DNA of 64,000 nt from Massilibacteroides sp. (lineage in GTDB: Bacteria > Bacteroidota > Bacteroidia > Bacteroidales > Tannerellaceae), in assembly GCF_028705895.1 (NCBI RefSeq), contig NZ_JAQWCQ010000002.1:54294-118293 (forward strand), given 5' to 3'. Numbering within the stretch: position 1 is the stretch's first letter; the number at the start of each line of letters is the position of its first letter. The position numbers and the translations under genes were made by a program. The notes under the pieces are model-generated. The model made no database searches, had not been told where the DNA came from, and was given only the letters and a program-made list of their open reading frames with translations. Of this stretch, positions 36,527 through 46,889 are shown in pieces.

Positions 36527-36931
36527 TTAATTACAATAAAAACCTATATGTCCACCTGTTGTAAAAGTAACAACTGAACCATTATTAATTTGAGTTCCAT
36601 TACACGATACATAGATAGTCCCTTCACAAGTTGACGTTTTAATATCATAAACCGTATAAGTCCCTGCATTAATAGTATAGTAAGCTACAGGACCTGAAGC
36701 ATTACTCGAAATTGCATATACCCCATTACTTCCTCTCAAAACAAGCTGTCCACCATCTATATTTGTTGCTGTTACTGCAAGGGTTATCTGTGATTGATTA
36801 ACTGAGGATACTTTGGAATTACTGCTCTCTTTTAATATCTCATGATTGTTTCTTTTACTTTCATTTTCTTCTAAAGCAAAAATAAGACAACTATTTAGCA
36901 GAACGAAATAAATAAAAAATATCTTTCTCAT
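36527..36931 (-). CDS. Small secreted protein of unknown function in the SusCD operon
   Basis: A 134-residue protein with a signal peptide (MRKIFFIYFVLLNSCLIFAL). The alternative is a lipoprotein at the Cys in LNSC, but a hydrophobic stretch follows it. The mature part is Ser/Thr/Asn-rich and beta-rich (VTATNIDGGQLVLRGSNGVY, YYTINAGTYTVYDIKTS), has three Cys (STCEG, VSCNG, GFYCN at the end) and no charged C-terminal tail. I do not recognise a family. It lies between susD (28 bp) and the SusE-position lipoprotein (10 bp) on the same strand, so it is a member of the operon. A small beta-sandwich adhesin or binding protein is one possibility. Confidence 0.65.
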   Translation of the reverse strand: MRKIFFIYFVLLNSCLIFALEENESKRNNHEILKESSNSKVSSVNQSQITLAVTATNIDGGQLVLRGSNGVYAISSNASGPVAYYTINAGTYTVYDIKTSTCEGTIYVSCNGTQINNGSVVTFTTGGHIGFYCN

Positions 36932-36959
36932 AACAATTACATTTAAAGTTTAACATGAA

Positions 36960-38714
36960 CTATTCATTCCAACTTACAAATAAGGCTGATGCATCCCAGC
37001 CCGAATTCTGTTTCAATACACCACCAGACAATTCTATCTCAGTTGAAGGAATTGGCATAAAACCTTTCGTGGCTTCGTAACGGGCTGCATATCCTGCACC
37101 TTGATCTTTCATAGATGTTACTACACCACGATTCCAGATCGTACTTCCCACTTGTTTGCTAAGTGCTTCCGTTGCGATTCCCCATCTTCTGATATCACTC
37201 CAGCGAGTTCCTTCAAAGGCTAACTCCCAACGACGTTCATTTCGTAATGCCTGCTCAGAATAAGTAACAGCCGGAAGTCCCGCTCTTGCACGGACACGAT
37301 TCATGCCATCAGCAGTTTGTGTCAGTTCTGAATGCATAAGCAATACATCTGCAAAACGAATCACATTAACATCTACTTCATGTCCTAATTGGAAATCGTC
37401 ATCTTTTCCATCACCATAATATTCTGTAGATGAGGTAAAGCTATTATATAATTCATCGATACCATCTGCGTTTCGTGATTTAGCTGCAGTAGTAGCAATG
37501 ATTTTCTTTTGCCAGAAACCTGTTTCTTCCATTTGTTTGTCACCTCCATACACATAATCTTCCGTAGCAGAGCCATCAAGAATAGATGCTTCACGGCGGA
37601 TATCAGTAGGCTCGGCCGCTTTCCATTCGTTCCATAATTTAGGACTTACCGGACCTGCTCCCCATCCTTGTCCGAATGGGAAAAGTTTTTTATACTGATC
37701 ACCTGCTCCCGTGCTACGAATCGCAAAATGTAACATGTATTGGTTTGAATATCCGATCGTTGTACTCCAGTCTGCCATATGAGAACATTTAATCGCAAAA
37801 ACCTGCTCATCATTATCTCCGTCTTTTATCCAATCCGGTGCATCGCTTGCGTAAGGATAATCCGGTTTGGAAACCTTGTTTGTATATGGCCATAAGCTGC
37901 GGAAATCAGGAACAAGGTCATGTCCGCTATTGGCAATACAATCTTCCAGACCGGTAATTACTTCAGCTTTTGTTAATGAACCCGAGATCGTTCCATCTTC
38001 GGCCATTAAAGGAAGTGCATCTTTTCCGTAAAAACCTGTATAGAATAAAAACACACGTGCTAATAAGGCTTCTGCCGTCCACTTAGTGAGATGTCCTTGT
38101 CCGGAAACAACTTCTCTCCAAGGCTTTGAAGGCATAATTTCGATGGCTTTCTTTAAATCACTTGCAATAAAAGCATAGACGTCATCAGTAGAAGATTGAG
38201 CCGGATAATTAATCGCTTCATCAACGGATGCTGGGACATTGGTAATCAATGGAATATTCCCGAACATTTCGACTAATTCATTATTGAAAAAGGCTCTCAG
38301 AATCAAAACTTCACCCATTAATTGATTCCGCAAAGTTTCATCTTCTACCTTGTCTAAATTAGCTAAAGCCATATTGGCGCGATTGATACCGGAATAACGT
38401 GTTGACCAGTATGTCTGAAATCGATCCATGTTTGTGTATAACAGGTGATCAAGAACCTGCATGTCTTTATCATTCTCACCGCCTCCGCCAAAACGATCGT
38501 CAGATGCTAATTCTGCAGCATAAAAATACGTGTTTTGTACGTTCTCCATGGCCTTATTCATCGTTGCATAAACACCGGTAACCATTTGGATCGCGTCATC
38601 TGCAGTCTGTGGATAATTACTCGTGTTCTTTTTCGTGTAGCTATCCGTATCTAAGAAACTGTCACAACCTGCAAAAGCAAATGTTGCCGCTAAAAAATAT
38701 ATTATCTTTTTCAT
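36960..38714 (-). CDS. SusD-like (RagB/SusD) outer-membrane lipoprotein
   Basis: A 584-residue nutrient-binding lipoprotein that caps the SusC channel. Signal MKKIIYFLAATFAFAGC gives lipidated Cys17, followed by DSFLDTDSYTKKN. TPR-like helices carry the typical SusD start (TADDAIQMVTGVYATMN) and RAFFNNELVEMFGNIPLIT. The C-terminal half has the family features LNDKERRWELAFEG-type sequence, here ALRNERRWELAFEGTRWSDIRRWG, and ends with PIPSTEI. It starts 6 bp after susC. The ligand is not readable; the operon GH5 suggests a beta-glycan. Confidence 0.95.
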   Translation of the reverse strand: MKKIIYFLAATFAFAGCDSFLDTDSYTKKNTSNYPQTADDAIQMVTGVYATMNKAMENVQNTYFYAAELASDDRFGGGGENDKDMQVLDHLLYTNMDRFQTYWSTRYSGINRANMALANLDKVEDETLRNQLMGEVLILRAFFNNELVEMFGNIPLITNVPASVDEAINYPAQSSTDDVYAFIASDLKKAIEIMPSKPWREVVSGQGHLTKWTAEALLARVFLFYTGFYGKDALPLMAEDGTISGSLTKAEVITGLEDCIANSGHDLVPDFRSLWPYTNKVSKPDYPYASDAPDWIKDGDNDEQVFAIKCSHMADWSTTIGYSNQYMLHFAIRSTGAGDQYKKLFPFGQGWGAGPVSPKLWNEWKAAEPTDIRREASILDGSATEDYVYGGDKQMEETGFWQKKIIATTAAKSRNADGIDELYNSFTSSTEYYGDGKDDDFQLGHEVDVNVIRFADVLLMHSELTQTADGMNRVRARAGLPAVTYSEQALRNERRWELAFEGTRWSDIRRWGIATEALSKQVGSTIWNRGVVTSMKDQGAGYAARYEATKGFMPIPSTEIELSGGVLKQNSGWDASALFVSWNE

Positions 38715-38720
38715 ACTTCA

Positions 38721-41700
38721 TTAAAATTTTAGATTAACACCAACCAGATAGGTTCTTGGAGCAGGATAAAAACCTACATCTATACCTTTAGCCCATTTTC
38801 CGTCACCGCTTGTGTCACCTCCGTAACCAACTTCCGGGTCCATACCGGAATAACCGGTAAACGTAAATAGATTCTGAGCAGTCAGATACAAGCGAGCTTG
38901 TCCAAGAGGCATTGCAGGGAATAACTTTTTGAAGTCATAACCTAACGTGATATTCTGAATTCTTAAATAGTCGGCATCTTCAATGTAGATGTCAGAAATA
39001 TTCTGCCAGTTTGTATGACTACCGGAAGTTAAACGAGGCAATTTATTCGAACTGCCTTCACCCGTCCAACGTCCGAAGATAGCAGTCGTATAATTCTGTA
39101 GAGGAGAGTCTGCGAATGAACGATAAGATTTTGCAATCTGATGTCCAAATGCGCCTGTACCGGTTATATTTAAATCGAAACCCATGTAACCGAAATTTAG
39201 GTTTAAACCTAACGTATAATCAGGGTTGGGATCACCAATTTGTGTACGATCCTCTTCATTTATCTGGTTATCATTGTTTGTGTCAACAAAGATCAGGTCT
39301 CCTGGTTGAGCTCCTGCATATTTAGCTGTGGTGTTGTTTACCTGATCCCAATTCTGGAATACACCGGCTGTTTTGTATCCATAGAAATAACCAATTGGAT
39401 ACCCTTTTTGAGCGCGATACATCTCTGTTGTACCTTGGCTTAATACATTACTTGCCCCGTGAATGATCTGTTCCGTATTCTCAATACGGGTTACTTCATT
39501 CTTATTATGTGCAAAATTTACTGTTGCGCCATAAGAGAAGTCTCCGATATTGTCGTTCCAGTTTAATGCAACTTCTATACCCTTGTTTTCAACATCTCCA
39601 CCATTTACATAAGGTGCATTCAGTCCCCATACGGCAGGAATCGGTGCTGCAACCAACCAGTCTTTGGTCTTTTTCGTGTACCAATCAAAAACAAGACCAA
39701 GTCGTCCGTTTAGAAAACGAGAATCAAAACCGATATTTAACTGTTCGGATGTTTCCCAGGTAACGTCAGGGTTCGCAAGAATATCTGCATAACCTCCGAC
39801 TGTCTGTGTTTTTTTATCTGAAGAGAAGTAATAGCCATTGCTTGTGTCGAATGCAATAGTAGATAAGTATTGGAAATTACTGATATCTGCATTACCGTTC
39901 TGACCCCAGCTTGCTCTTAATTTGAAGAAGTCAAGCCAATCCTTTGTGTTCTCAAGGAATGCCTCATTTGATACAACCCAACCTGCGGAAACTGAAGGGA
40001 AATAACCCCAACGATTCCCTTTGGAGAAGTTGGATGAACCATCCGCTCTTAATGTTGCAGAAGCCATATAAGTTTCTTTGTAGTTGTAGTTTACACGACC
40101 AAAGAATGACGCGATTGCTCCTTCACCCCATGGACTGCCCGAAGCATTGCGTTGAGATAATTCTGTTGGTTTAGTGTTATCAACCCATGCATAATCTAAA
40201 GAACCTGGGAAGATTGAGTTTCTTCCGGTAGCTTCCACATTTGCACCCATTCCCCATTTTTCCATAGATTGTCCGACTACTACGTCGAAATGATGTAAGT
40301 CTTCAAGGTTAAAGCTATAGGCAACAGTATTATCCAATGTCCAGTTATGACCGGAACTTGCATTCTGTACTGTGTTATCCATCGTTACGTTGTTGGTGTT
40401 AGACAAATGACGTATGCCGTCATATGAACGATAACGTGATGCACTCATCTTAAAACCAAACTGAGATTTAAATACAAGATTTTTGATTGGCTGTATTTCT
40501 ACATAAGCACTTGTCTGAAGTCCGTAATTATCAGATCTGTTTAATCCTTTACTTGATAAAGCCATTTCTGCTAAAGGGTTACCTGTGTTTCCGTCAAAAT
40601 TCCAACCATCAGCGACCTTATCATCATAATCGTAATAATTTCCTTCTGAGTCATAAGCCGGTAATAGCGGGTTACCAATTAATATATCATGGATAGAATT
40701 CCAGTAAATATCACCGATTGCAATACCTGACTTGTTGTTATAATTAAAATTTAATGTTTCACCAATTTTAATTATATCAAAACCATTTCCTTTCAATAGG
40801 ACGTGGTCTGAATTAATACGAGCTGTATAACGTTCGTAATCTGATTGAACCGGTTTTCCTAAAATACCTTCTTGTGATGCATAAGAAAAACCAATGGAAA
40901 ATTTAGACTGATCGTTACCACCTGTAAGATTAATTGCATGGTTTTGAGTAGGAGCAGCTTCATTATAAATTTCATCGAGCCAATTTGTTCCTTGCCATGA
41001 ACCATCCATAATCGAATTGTAGATATCGGAAGGAAGCTGATTTTCCCAGTCGTACATGGCATTTCCTTCGTTGAAACGGATTTCATCAACGATTGTCATA
41101 TACTCTTTTGCATTCAACAAATCGGCTGTCTTTGCCAGATATTGGAATCCTAAGTATCCATCGTAAGACAGTGATGTTTTACCTGCTTTACCTTGTTTGG
41201 TCGTAACAAGAATAACACCGTTTGCTGCACGTGCTCCGTAAATAGCTGCTGATGCAGCATCTTTTAATACGTCGATTGATTCAATGTCAGACGGGTTAAG
41301 TGTGTTGATGTCACCACCTGCTACTCCGTCAATAACATAAAGAGGTCCGGAGTTACCCACCGTACCTAAACCACGAATGGTCACTTTGAAGCCTTCACCC
41401 GGCTGACCGGAGCTCTGTGTGATATTAACTCCCGGAGTCTGACTTTGTAAAGCCGATAATGCACTTGTTGTGCTTAGTTTTTGTAGGTTATCTCCGCTAA
41501 CCTGTACTGTTGCACCGGTTATGAGTTTCTTTTTCTGAACGCCATAACCAACTACAACAACCTCTTCTAAAGATTGAGAGTCTTCATTTAAAATAACATT
41601 GTAAGTGCTTTGCCCGGATTGAACTCTGATTGATTGGTTTAGATAGCCGATATAGGAAAACTCAATTTCGGCATTTGCAGGAATGGTTAACTCATAGTTA

Positions 41701-41924
41701 CCGTCAAAATCTGTGACTGTACCATTCGTCGTTCCTTTTTGTACCACATTTACACCGATTAATGGTAAACCATCAGCTCCGGAGGTGACCACTCCTTTTA
41801 CTTTCATCCCTGTTTGCGCCATGGCCGGAAGGCTGTACACAAGCAGAAGAGTTGCAACAATTACCATTTGCACAATACCACGAGATAGGTTGTACAAAGA
41901 AAATGTACGACATTTTTCTTCCAT
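38721..41924 (-). CDS. SusC-like TonB-dependent outer-membrane transporter
   Basis: A 1067-residue SusC/RagA-family transporter. Signal peptide ends PAMAQ (about residue 37). A carboxypeptidase-D-like domain (VVTSGADGLPLIGVNVVQKG, GTVTDFDGNYELTIP) is followed by the TonB-box region SLEEVVVVGYGVQKK, the plug (VTIRGLGTVGNSGPLYVIDG, DAASAAIYGARAANGVILVTTK, the SusC hallmark) and the large barrel, ending RTYLVGVNLKF. It pairs with the SusD-like gene 6 bp downstream and heads the ten-gene operon. No adjacent sigma/anti-sigma pair, hybrid two-component system or SusR is visible; the upstream 348 bp is non-coding. Confidence 0.96.
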   Translation of the reverse strand: MEEKCRTFSLYNLSRGIVQMVIVATLLLVYSLPAMAQTGMKVKGVVTSGADGLPLIGVNVVQKGTTNGTVTDFDGNYELTIPANAEIEFSYIGYLNQSIRVQSGQSTYNVILNEDSQSLEEVVVVGYGVQKKKLITGATVQVSGDNLQKLSTTSALSALQSQTPGVNITQSSGQPGEGFKVTIRGLGTVGNSGPLYVIDGVAGGDINTLNPSDIESIDVLKDAASAAIYGARAANGVILVTTKQGKAGKTSLSYDGYLGFQYLAKTADLLNAKEYMTIVDEIRFNEGNAMYDWENQLPSDIYNSIMDGSWQGTNWLDEIYNEAAPTQNHAINLTGGNDQSKFSIGFSYASQEGILGKPVQSDYERYTARINSDHVLLKGNGFDIIKIGETLNFNYNNKSGIAIGDIYWNSIHDILIGNPLLPAYDSEGNYYDYDDKVADGWNFDGNTGNPLAEMALSSKGLNRSDNYGLQTSAYVEIQPIKNLVFKSQFGFKMSASRYRSYDGIRHLSNTNNVTMDNTVQNASSGHNWTLDNTVAYSFNLEDLHHFDVVVGQSMEKWGMGANVEATGRNSIFPGSLDYAWVDNTKPTELSQRNASGSPWGEGAIASFFGRVNYNYKETYMASATLRADGSSNFSKGNRWGYFPSVSAGWVVSNEAFLENTKDWLDFFKLRASWGQNGNADISNFQYLSTIAFDTSNGYYFSSDKKTQTVGGYADILANPDVTWETSEQLNIGFDSRFLNGRLGLVFDWYTKKTKDWLVAAPIPAVWGLNAPYVNGGDVENKGIEVALNWNDNIGDFSYGATVNFAHNKNEVTRIENTEQIIHGASNVLSQGTTEMYRAQKGYPIGYFYGYKTAGVFQNWDQVNNTTAKYAGAQPGDLIFVDTNNDNQINEEDRTQIGDPNPDYTLGLNLNFGYMGFDLNITGTGAFGHQIAKSYRSFADSPLQNYTTAIFGRWTGEGSSNKLPRLTSGSHTNWQNISDIYIEDADYLRIQNITLGYDFKKLFPAMPLGQARLYLTAQNLFTFTGYSGMDPEVGYGGDTSGDGKWAKGIDVGFYPAPRTYLVGVNLKF

Positions 41925-42217
41925 AAAGAATTGATTTAAGTTGAATAAAATTACATTCTTTCGATATTATTAGAGGCTAACACTTTTTATTAAAGTTCTA
42001 TTAGTATTAACTGTTAACAATATTTTGAGTGTAAAAGTAAAATTTACAAGTAAGCTAATAGGATAGCTTATGTAAAGTAGTAGGGGGGATTTTGTTATCT
42101 GATGAGTGTATATACCTCTTTTGTCGTTTCTGTGGTATGATTTGTTAACTCTTTCGGAAACATTAGATGTCTGTTCGGCTGTTCGGCTTTAATATTCGGG
42201 AGATCGACAAAACAAAA
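41925..42217. other. Intergenic region upstream of the SusC operon
   Basis: About 290 bp with no credible gene. It should carry the promoter and 5' leader of the SusCD operon. A near-match -7 element (minus strand TACTTTTA, 42032-42039) occurs about 108 bp before the susC start, suggesting a long leader. No riboswitch or clear operator was recognised. Confidence 0.5.
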
Positions 42218-42250
42218 AACCGTCATTCGTTAATAGCTCGAATGACGGTT
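42218..42250 (-). terminator. Intrinsic terminator of the pyrG-yidC unit
   Basis: Perfect 12-bp stem AACCGTCATTCG (42218-42229) with CGAATGACGGTT (42239-42250) and a T-run on the minus strand. It lies 22 bp after the yidC stop. Confidence 0.85.
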
Positions 42251-42272
42251 CTGACCTGTTGATAAAATGATA

Positions 42273-44171
42273 TTATTTACGTTTACGTTGTTCTTTTTGT
42301 TTTCGTAATTGCTCCTCCTGCATCTTTTGCGCATCTTCAAGACGTTTCATGAAACCGGATTTTTTCATTGGTTTCTTTTTGTTCTCTTCTAATTTAGCCA
42401 AAAGTTTTTCTTCGTTAATTGTATAACGGAAAAGAAGAGTCTGACCAACAGTCATCAATGTTGAAATGAAATAATAATAGTTCAGACCTGATGCATATTG
42501 ATTGAAGAATACCAATAACATCAAAGGCATCATATACATCATAGCCTTCATCCCGGGCATTTGTTGTTGCCCTGTGTTACTCATTTCCATGTTAAACTTG
42601 GTGTAAACTAAGTTTACGATAACCATTAATAAACAGAATAAACTGATATGGTTTCCGAAATAAGTAGAAATAATAGGAATCTGCGCATCCCAACTGACTA
42701 TGGCATCGTACGTAGATAAATCACTTGCCCAAAGGAAACTTTCATGACGAAGCTCAATAGCTGACGGGAAGAACATAAACAATGCAATCAAAATTGGCAT
42801 CTGCAGAAGCATTGGTACGCAACCACTCATCGGGCTTGCTCCGGCACGGCTATAGAGTTCCATTGTCGCTTTCTGTCGTTCCATCGCATTTTCCTGACCC
42901 GGATATTTTGCGTTTAATTCTTCAACCTGAGGGCGAAGTACACGCATTTTCGCTGAGGACATATAAGACTTATAGGTCAATGGCAGAAGTACGATCTTTA
43001 CAATCAATGTTAACAGGAAGATTATTAATCCGTAGCTGCTTAAATGCTGACCTAAGAAGTCAAATATCGGTATAATGAAATATTTATTTACATAACGAAA
43101 TACACTGGCTCCAAGTGGAACAAGTCGTTCAAGATTCAACCTTTCGTCAGAAGAGAGCCCCTTGTCATATGAGTGTAACAAACCATATTTGTTTGGCCCT
43201 ATATAATATTGTAAAGAGGTGGCTGTATTTCCTTGCAGGTCGAAAGGAACCGACATCGATGATGCAAATTTCATCAGAACGCCCGGATCTTCTACTGCTC
43301 TGGAATCCAGAACAACTGATTCAAAGCCATCCGATGAAATCAATACTGTGGAGAAAAACTTGTTTTTGTATGCAATCCACTTTATTTGTTCAGGAATCTT
43401 TTCGTTGTCACTGCCGGTCTCACTCAGGTTTTTCACCTTGTCATCCATATATTTATAATATAAGGCAGTGTATCTGTCTTCATATTTACGTCCCTTTTCC
43501 AATTGACGGGCAGATTGTTGCCAGGACATCTCTAATGCATTTGTACTTGGCGACAGAACTCCGTTCAGCCCTTTGCTCTCAACCGAAAATCCCATTCTGT
43601 ATTCATTCGCCGGGAGAGTATAGATGAAATCGAGGTATGAACCTTCACCTGCTTCTAACCGCATTGTCAAGCTATGCGGATCACTACCTTTGATCGGCTT
43701 AAAGTGCAAATCCGAAGTGTTGACTACTTTATTCGCTGCCGTTATTAAAGCAATGTTCAATGAGGTTTGTGTTTCATCAAACAAAACAAGAGGTAACGAA
43801 TCATAGGTGTCATATTCCTTTAAACGAGCATAGGCTAAGTTTCCGCCTTTCGTGTTAAACTTTACTTCCAACAATTCGTTTTCCAACGTGATTGTCTCAT
43901 TCGTCCCGCTCATTGCTTTAGAAAACACACCAAAAGATTGCTCCAAAAGGGCGGCCTTTGCTGAGTCAGGAAGAGACGTGTCTTCTAACGGCAAAGAAGA
44001 TGTTGTTGATTTTTTTTGTTCTTCAAGTTGTTTTTGTAATTCTATCTTGGCAATAGAATCATTATATCTTTGTTGGGCTTCGATCTGCTCCGGCGATGGC
44101 TGGTTAAACCAGGTGAACGCAAAAAGCAGTATTCCAATCAATACAAATCCGGTAATTGTGTTTTTATCCAT
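42273..44171 (-). CDS. yidC: Membrane protein insertase YidC
   Basis: Inner-membrane insertase assisting Sec-dependent and independent insertion. The 632-residue product has an N-terminal helix (TGFVLIGILLFAFTWF), a long periplasmic beta domain (about residues 75-350), and the five-helix 60KD_IMP core: YGLIIFLLTLIVKIVLLPLTYKSYMSSAKMR region with the conserved Arg replaced by Lys-like positions in helix 2, then MSGCVPMLLQMPILIALFMFF (read in parts) and ending in a basic Lys-rich tail (KQKEQRKRK) expected to contact ribosomes. It follows pyrG by 11 bp on the same strand, the usual Bacteroidetes pairing, and is followed by a terminator. Confidence 0.96.
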   Translation of the reverse strand: MDKNTITGFVLIGILLFAFTWFNQPSPEQIEAQQRYNDSIAKIELQKQLEEQKKSTTSSLPLEDTSLPDSAKAALLEQSFGVFSKAMSGTNETITLENELLEVKFNTKGGNLAYARLKEYDTYDSLPLVLFDETQTSLNIALITAANKVVNTSDLHFKPIKGSDPHSLTMRLEAGEGSYLDFIYTLPANEYRMGFSVESKGLNGVLSPSTNALEMSWQQSARQLEKGRKYEDRYTALYYKYMDDKVKNLSETGSDNEKIPEQIKWIAYKNKFFSTVLISSDGFESVVLDSRAVEDPGVLMKFASSMSVPFDLQGNTATSLQYYIGPNKYGLLHSYDKGLSSDERLNLERLVPLGASVFRYVNKYFIIPIFDFLGQHLSSYGLIIFLLTLIVKIVLLPLTYKSYMSSAKMRVLRPQVEELNAKYPGQENAMERQKATMELYSRAGASPMSGCVPMLLQMPILIALFMFFPSAIELRHESFLWASDLSTYDAIVSWDAQIPIISTYFGNHISLFCLLMVIVNLVYTKFNMEMSNTGQQQMPGMKAMMYMMPLMLLVFFNQYASGLNYYYFISTLMTVGQTLLFRYTINEEKLLAKLEENKKKPMKKSGFMKRLEDAQKMQEEQLRKQKEQRKRK

Positions 44172-44182
44172 TTATCTGATTT

Positions 44183-45799
<1,617 letters not shown>

Positions 45800-45850
45800 T
45801 TATTGATGTATTGTCTTTTACAAAAGTCTTTTATAAAAAATAAGAAGTGG

Positions 45851-45858
45851 CAAAGTTA
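45851..45858 (-). promoter_or_regulatory. Bacteroidetes -7 promoter element for pyrG-yidC
   Basis: The minus strand reads TAACTTTG (TAnnTTTG), 63 bp upstream of the pyrG GTG start. Confidence 0.45.
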
Positions 45859-45954
45859 ATCTTTTTCGTTTACTTCCCATTACGAAGTTATGTATTTGTT
45901 CGCATGATTTATTCCGAAGAAAAGAAAGAACCTTTTTGAAATTTTGGATATAAG

Positions 45955-46046
45955 AAAATTTTAAGGCGCCTGGAAACGAAAGTTGAGGCGCCTCAACTTT
46001 CGTTTCCAGGCGCCTCAACTTGTTTGCTGAGGCGCCTTTAAATTTT
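45955..46046. repeat. 22-bp-period palindromic element, copy B (intact)
   Basis: A 92-bp element with near-perfect terminal inverted repeats (AAAATTTTAAGGCGCC and GGCGCCTTTAAATTTT, one mismatch). Four intact GGCGCC boxes start at 45965, 45987, 46009 and 46031, exactly 22 bp apart. Positions 45964-46015 form a 52-bp perfect palindrome centred between 45989 and 45990. Oriented opposite to copy A (4491-4582), with 65 of 72 core positions identical. No encoded protein, and no target-site duplication is obvious. Confidence 0.9.
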
Positions 46047-46160
46047 ACTGTGTGCTAATTGAGATTTGTTTTTGATTGTTTTTTAGTAAAAGAAAAAGTT
46101 ATCCTTCTTTTTATGTCACTATTTTTATGTTTCTTTGTAGCCAAAATAATCTAACAGTAA

Positions 46161-46889
46161 GTGAATCTTATAATAGAACAAGGAAATTCATCCTCTAAAG
46201 TTGCTGTTTATAGCGATGAAAGAATAGTAGAATACCTTCAATATAAAACACTGGAAGAGCAGACGTTGATGCCGTTGTTTGACAAATATCAATTAACGCA
46301 GGGAATCCTTTCTACTGTGATAGCCGTTGATGACGAGTTGAATAACTACCTGAAAGGACGGCTTGAACGTTTTATTTTTTTAGATGAAACAACCCGTTTA
46401 CCTATAATAAATACATATAAAACACCGGCTACTTTAGGCAAAGATCGCATTGCGGCAGTTGTAGGTGCAAATTATCTGCATCCCGGACGAGATATCCTTG
46501 TTATTGATGCCGGAACGGCTATTACATATGACTTTATCAATGCCTTAGGAGTTTATCTCGGAGGGTCGATCTCTCCGGGCATGACAACCCGTTTCAAGGC
46601 ATTAAATTATTATACAAGTCAGCTGCCCTTAGTGAAAGAGACAGAAGATATCCCACCCATTGGTTTTGATACTGTGAGTTCGATTCAGTCCGGGGTAGTA
46701 AATGGTATTATATATGAAATGAATAGCTATATTGAAGACTATCGAAGGAAATCCCCTTCTCTTTTGGTTTTTTTAACAGGAGGGCATTCGAATTATTTTG
46801 AAAGACGATTAAAAAATTCCATCTTTGCAGACATTAATTTAGTGTTGACAGGATTAAATAGAATCTTAGAGTATAATGTTGAAAATTAA
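46161..46889 (+). CDS. coaX: Type III pantothenate kinase
   Basis: Phosphorylates pantothenate, the first step of coenzyme A synthesis, in the cytosol. The 242-residue product starts with GTG at 46161. The ASKHA-fold motifs are LIIEQGNSSSKVAVY (phosphate 1; most homologues have Asp where this has Glu), LGKDRIAAVVGA with the family GxDR motif, VIDAGTAITYDF (phosphate 2) and GGSISPGM, then FLTGGHSN. Length is normal. It heads a plus-strand run; the next gene starts 14 bp inside its 3' end. The Asp-to-Glu change in the first motif is conservative but worth checking. Confidence 0.92.
   Translation: MNLIIEQGNSSSKVAVYSDERIVEYLQYKTLEEQTLMPLFDKYQLTQGILSTVIAVDDELNNYLKGRLERFIFLDETTRLPIINTYKTPATLGKDRIAAVVGANYLHPGRDILVIDAGTAITYDFINALGVYLGGSISPGMTTRFKALNYYTSQLPLVKETEDIPPIGFDTVSSIQSGVVNGIIYEMNSYIEDYRRKSPSLLVFLTGGHSNYFERRLKNSIFADINLVLTGLNRILEYNVEN

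Noticed and set aside
43115..43627. A 170-codon open frame antisense to yidC
   Set aside because: Shadow of a well-supported gene; irregular composition and no recognisable domain.
45955..46046. CRISPR-like repeat array
   Set aside because: The 22-bp units alternate in orientation and have no unique spacers; there are no cas genes. It is a palindromic repeat element.
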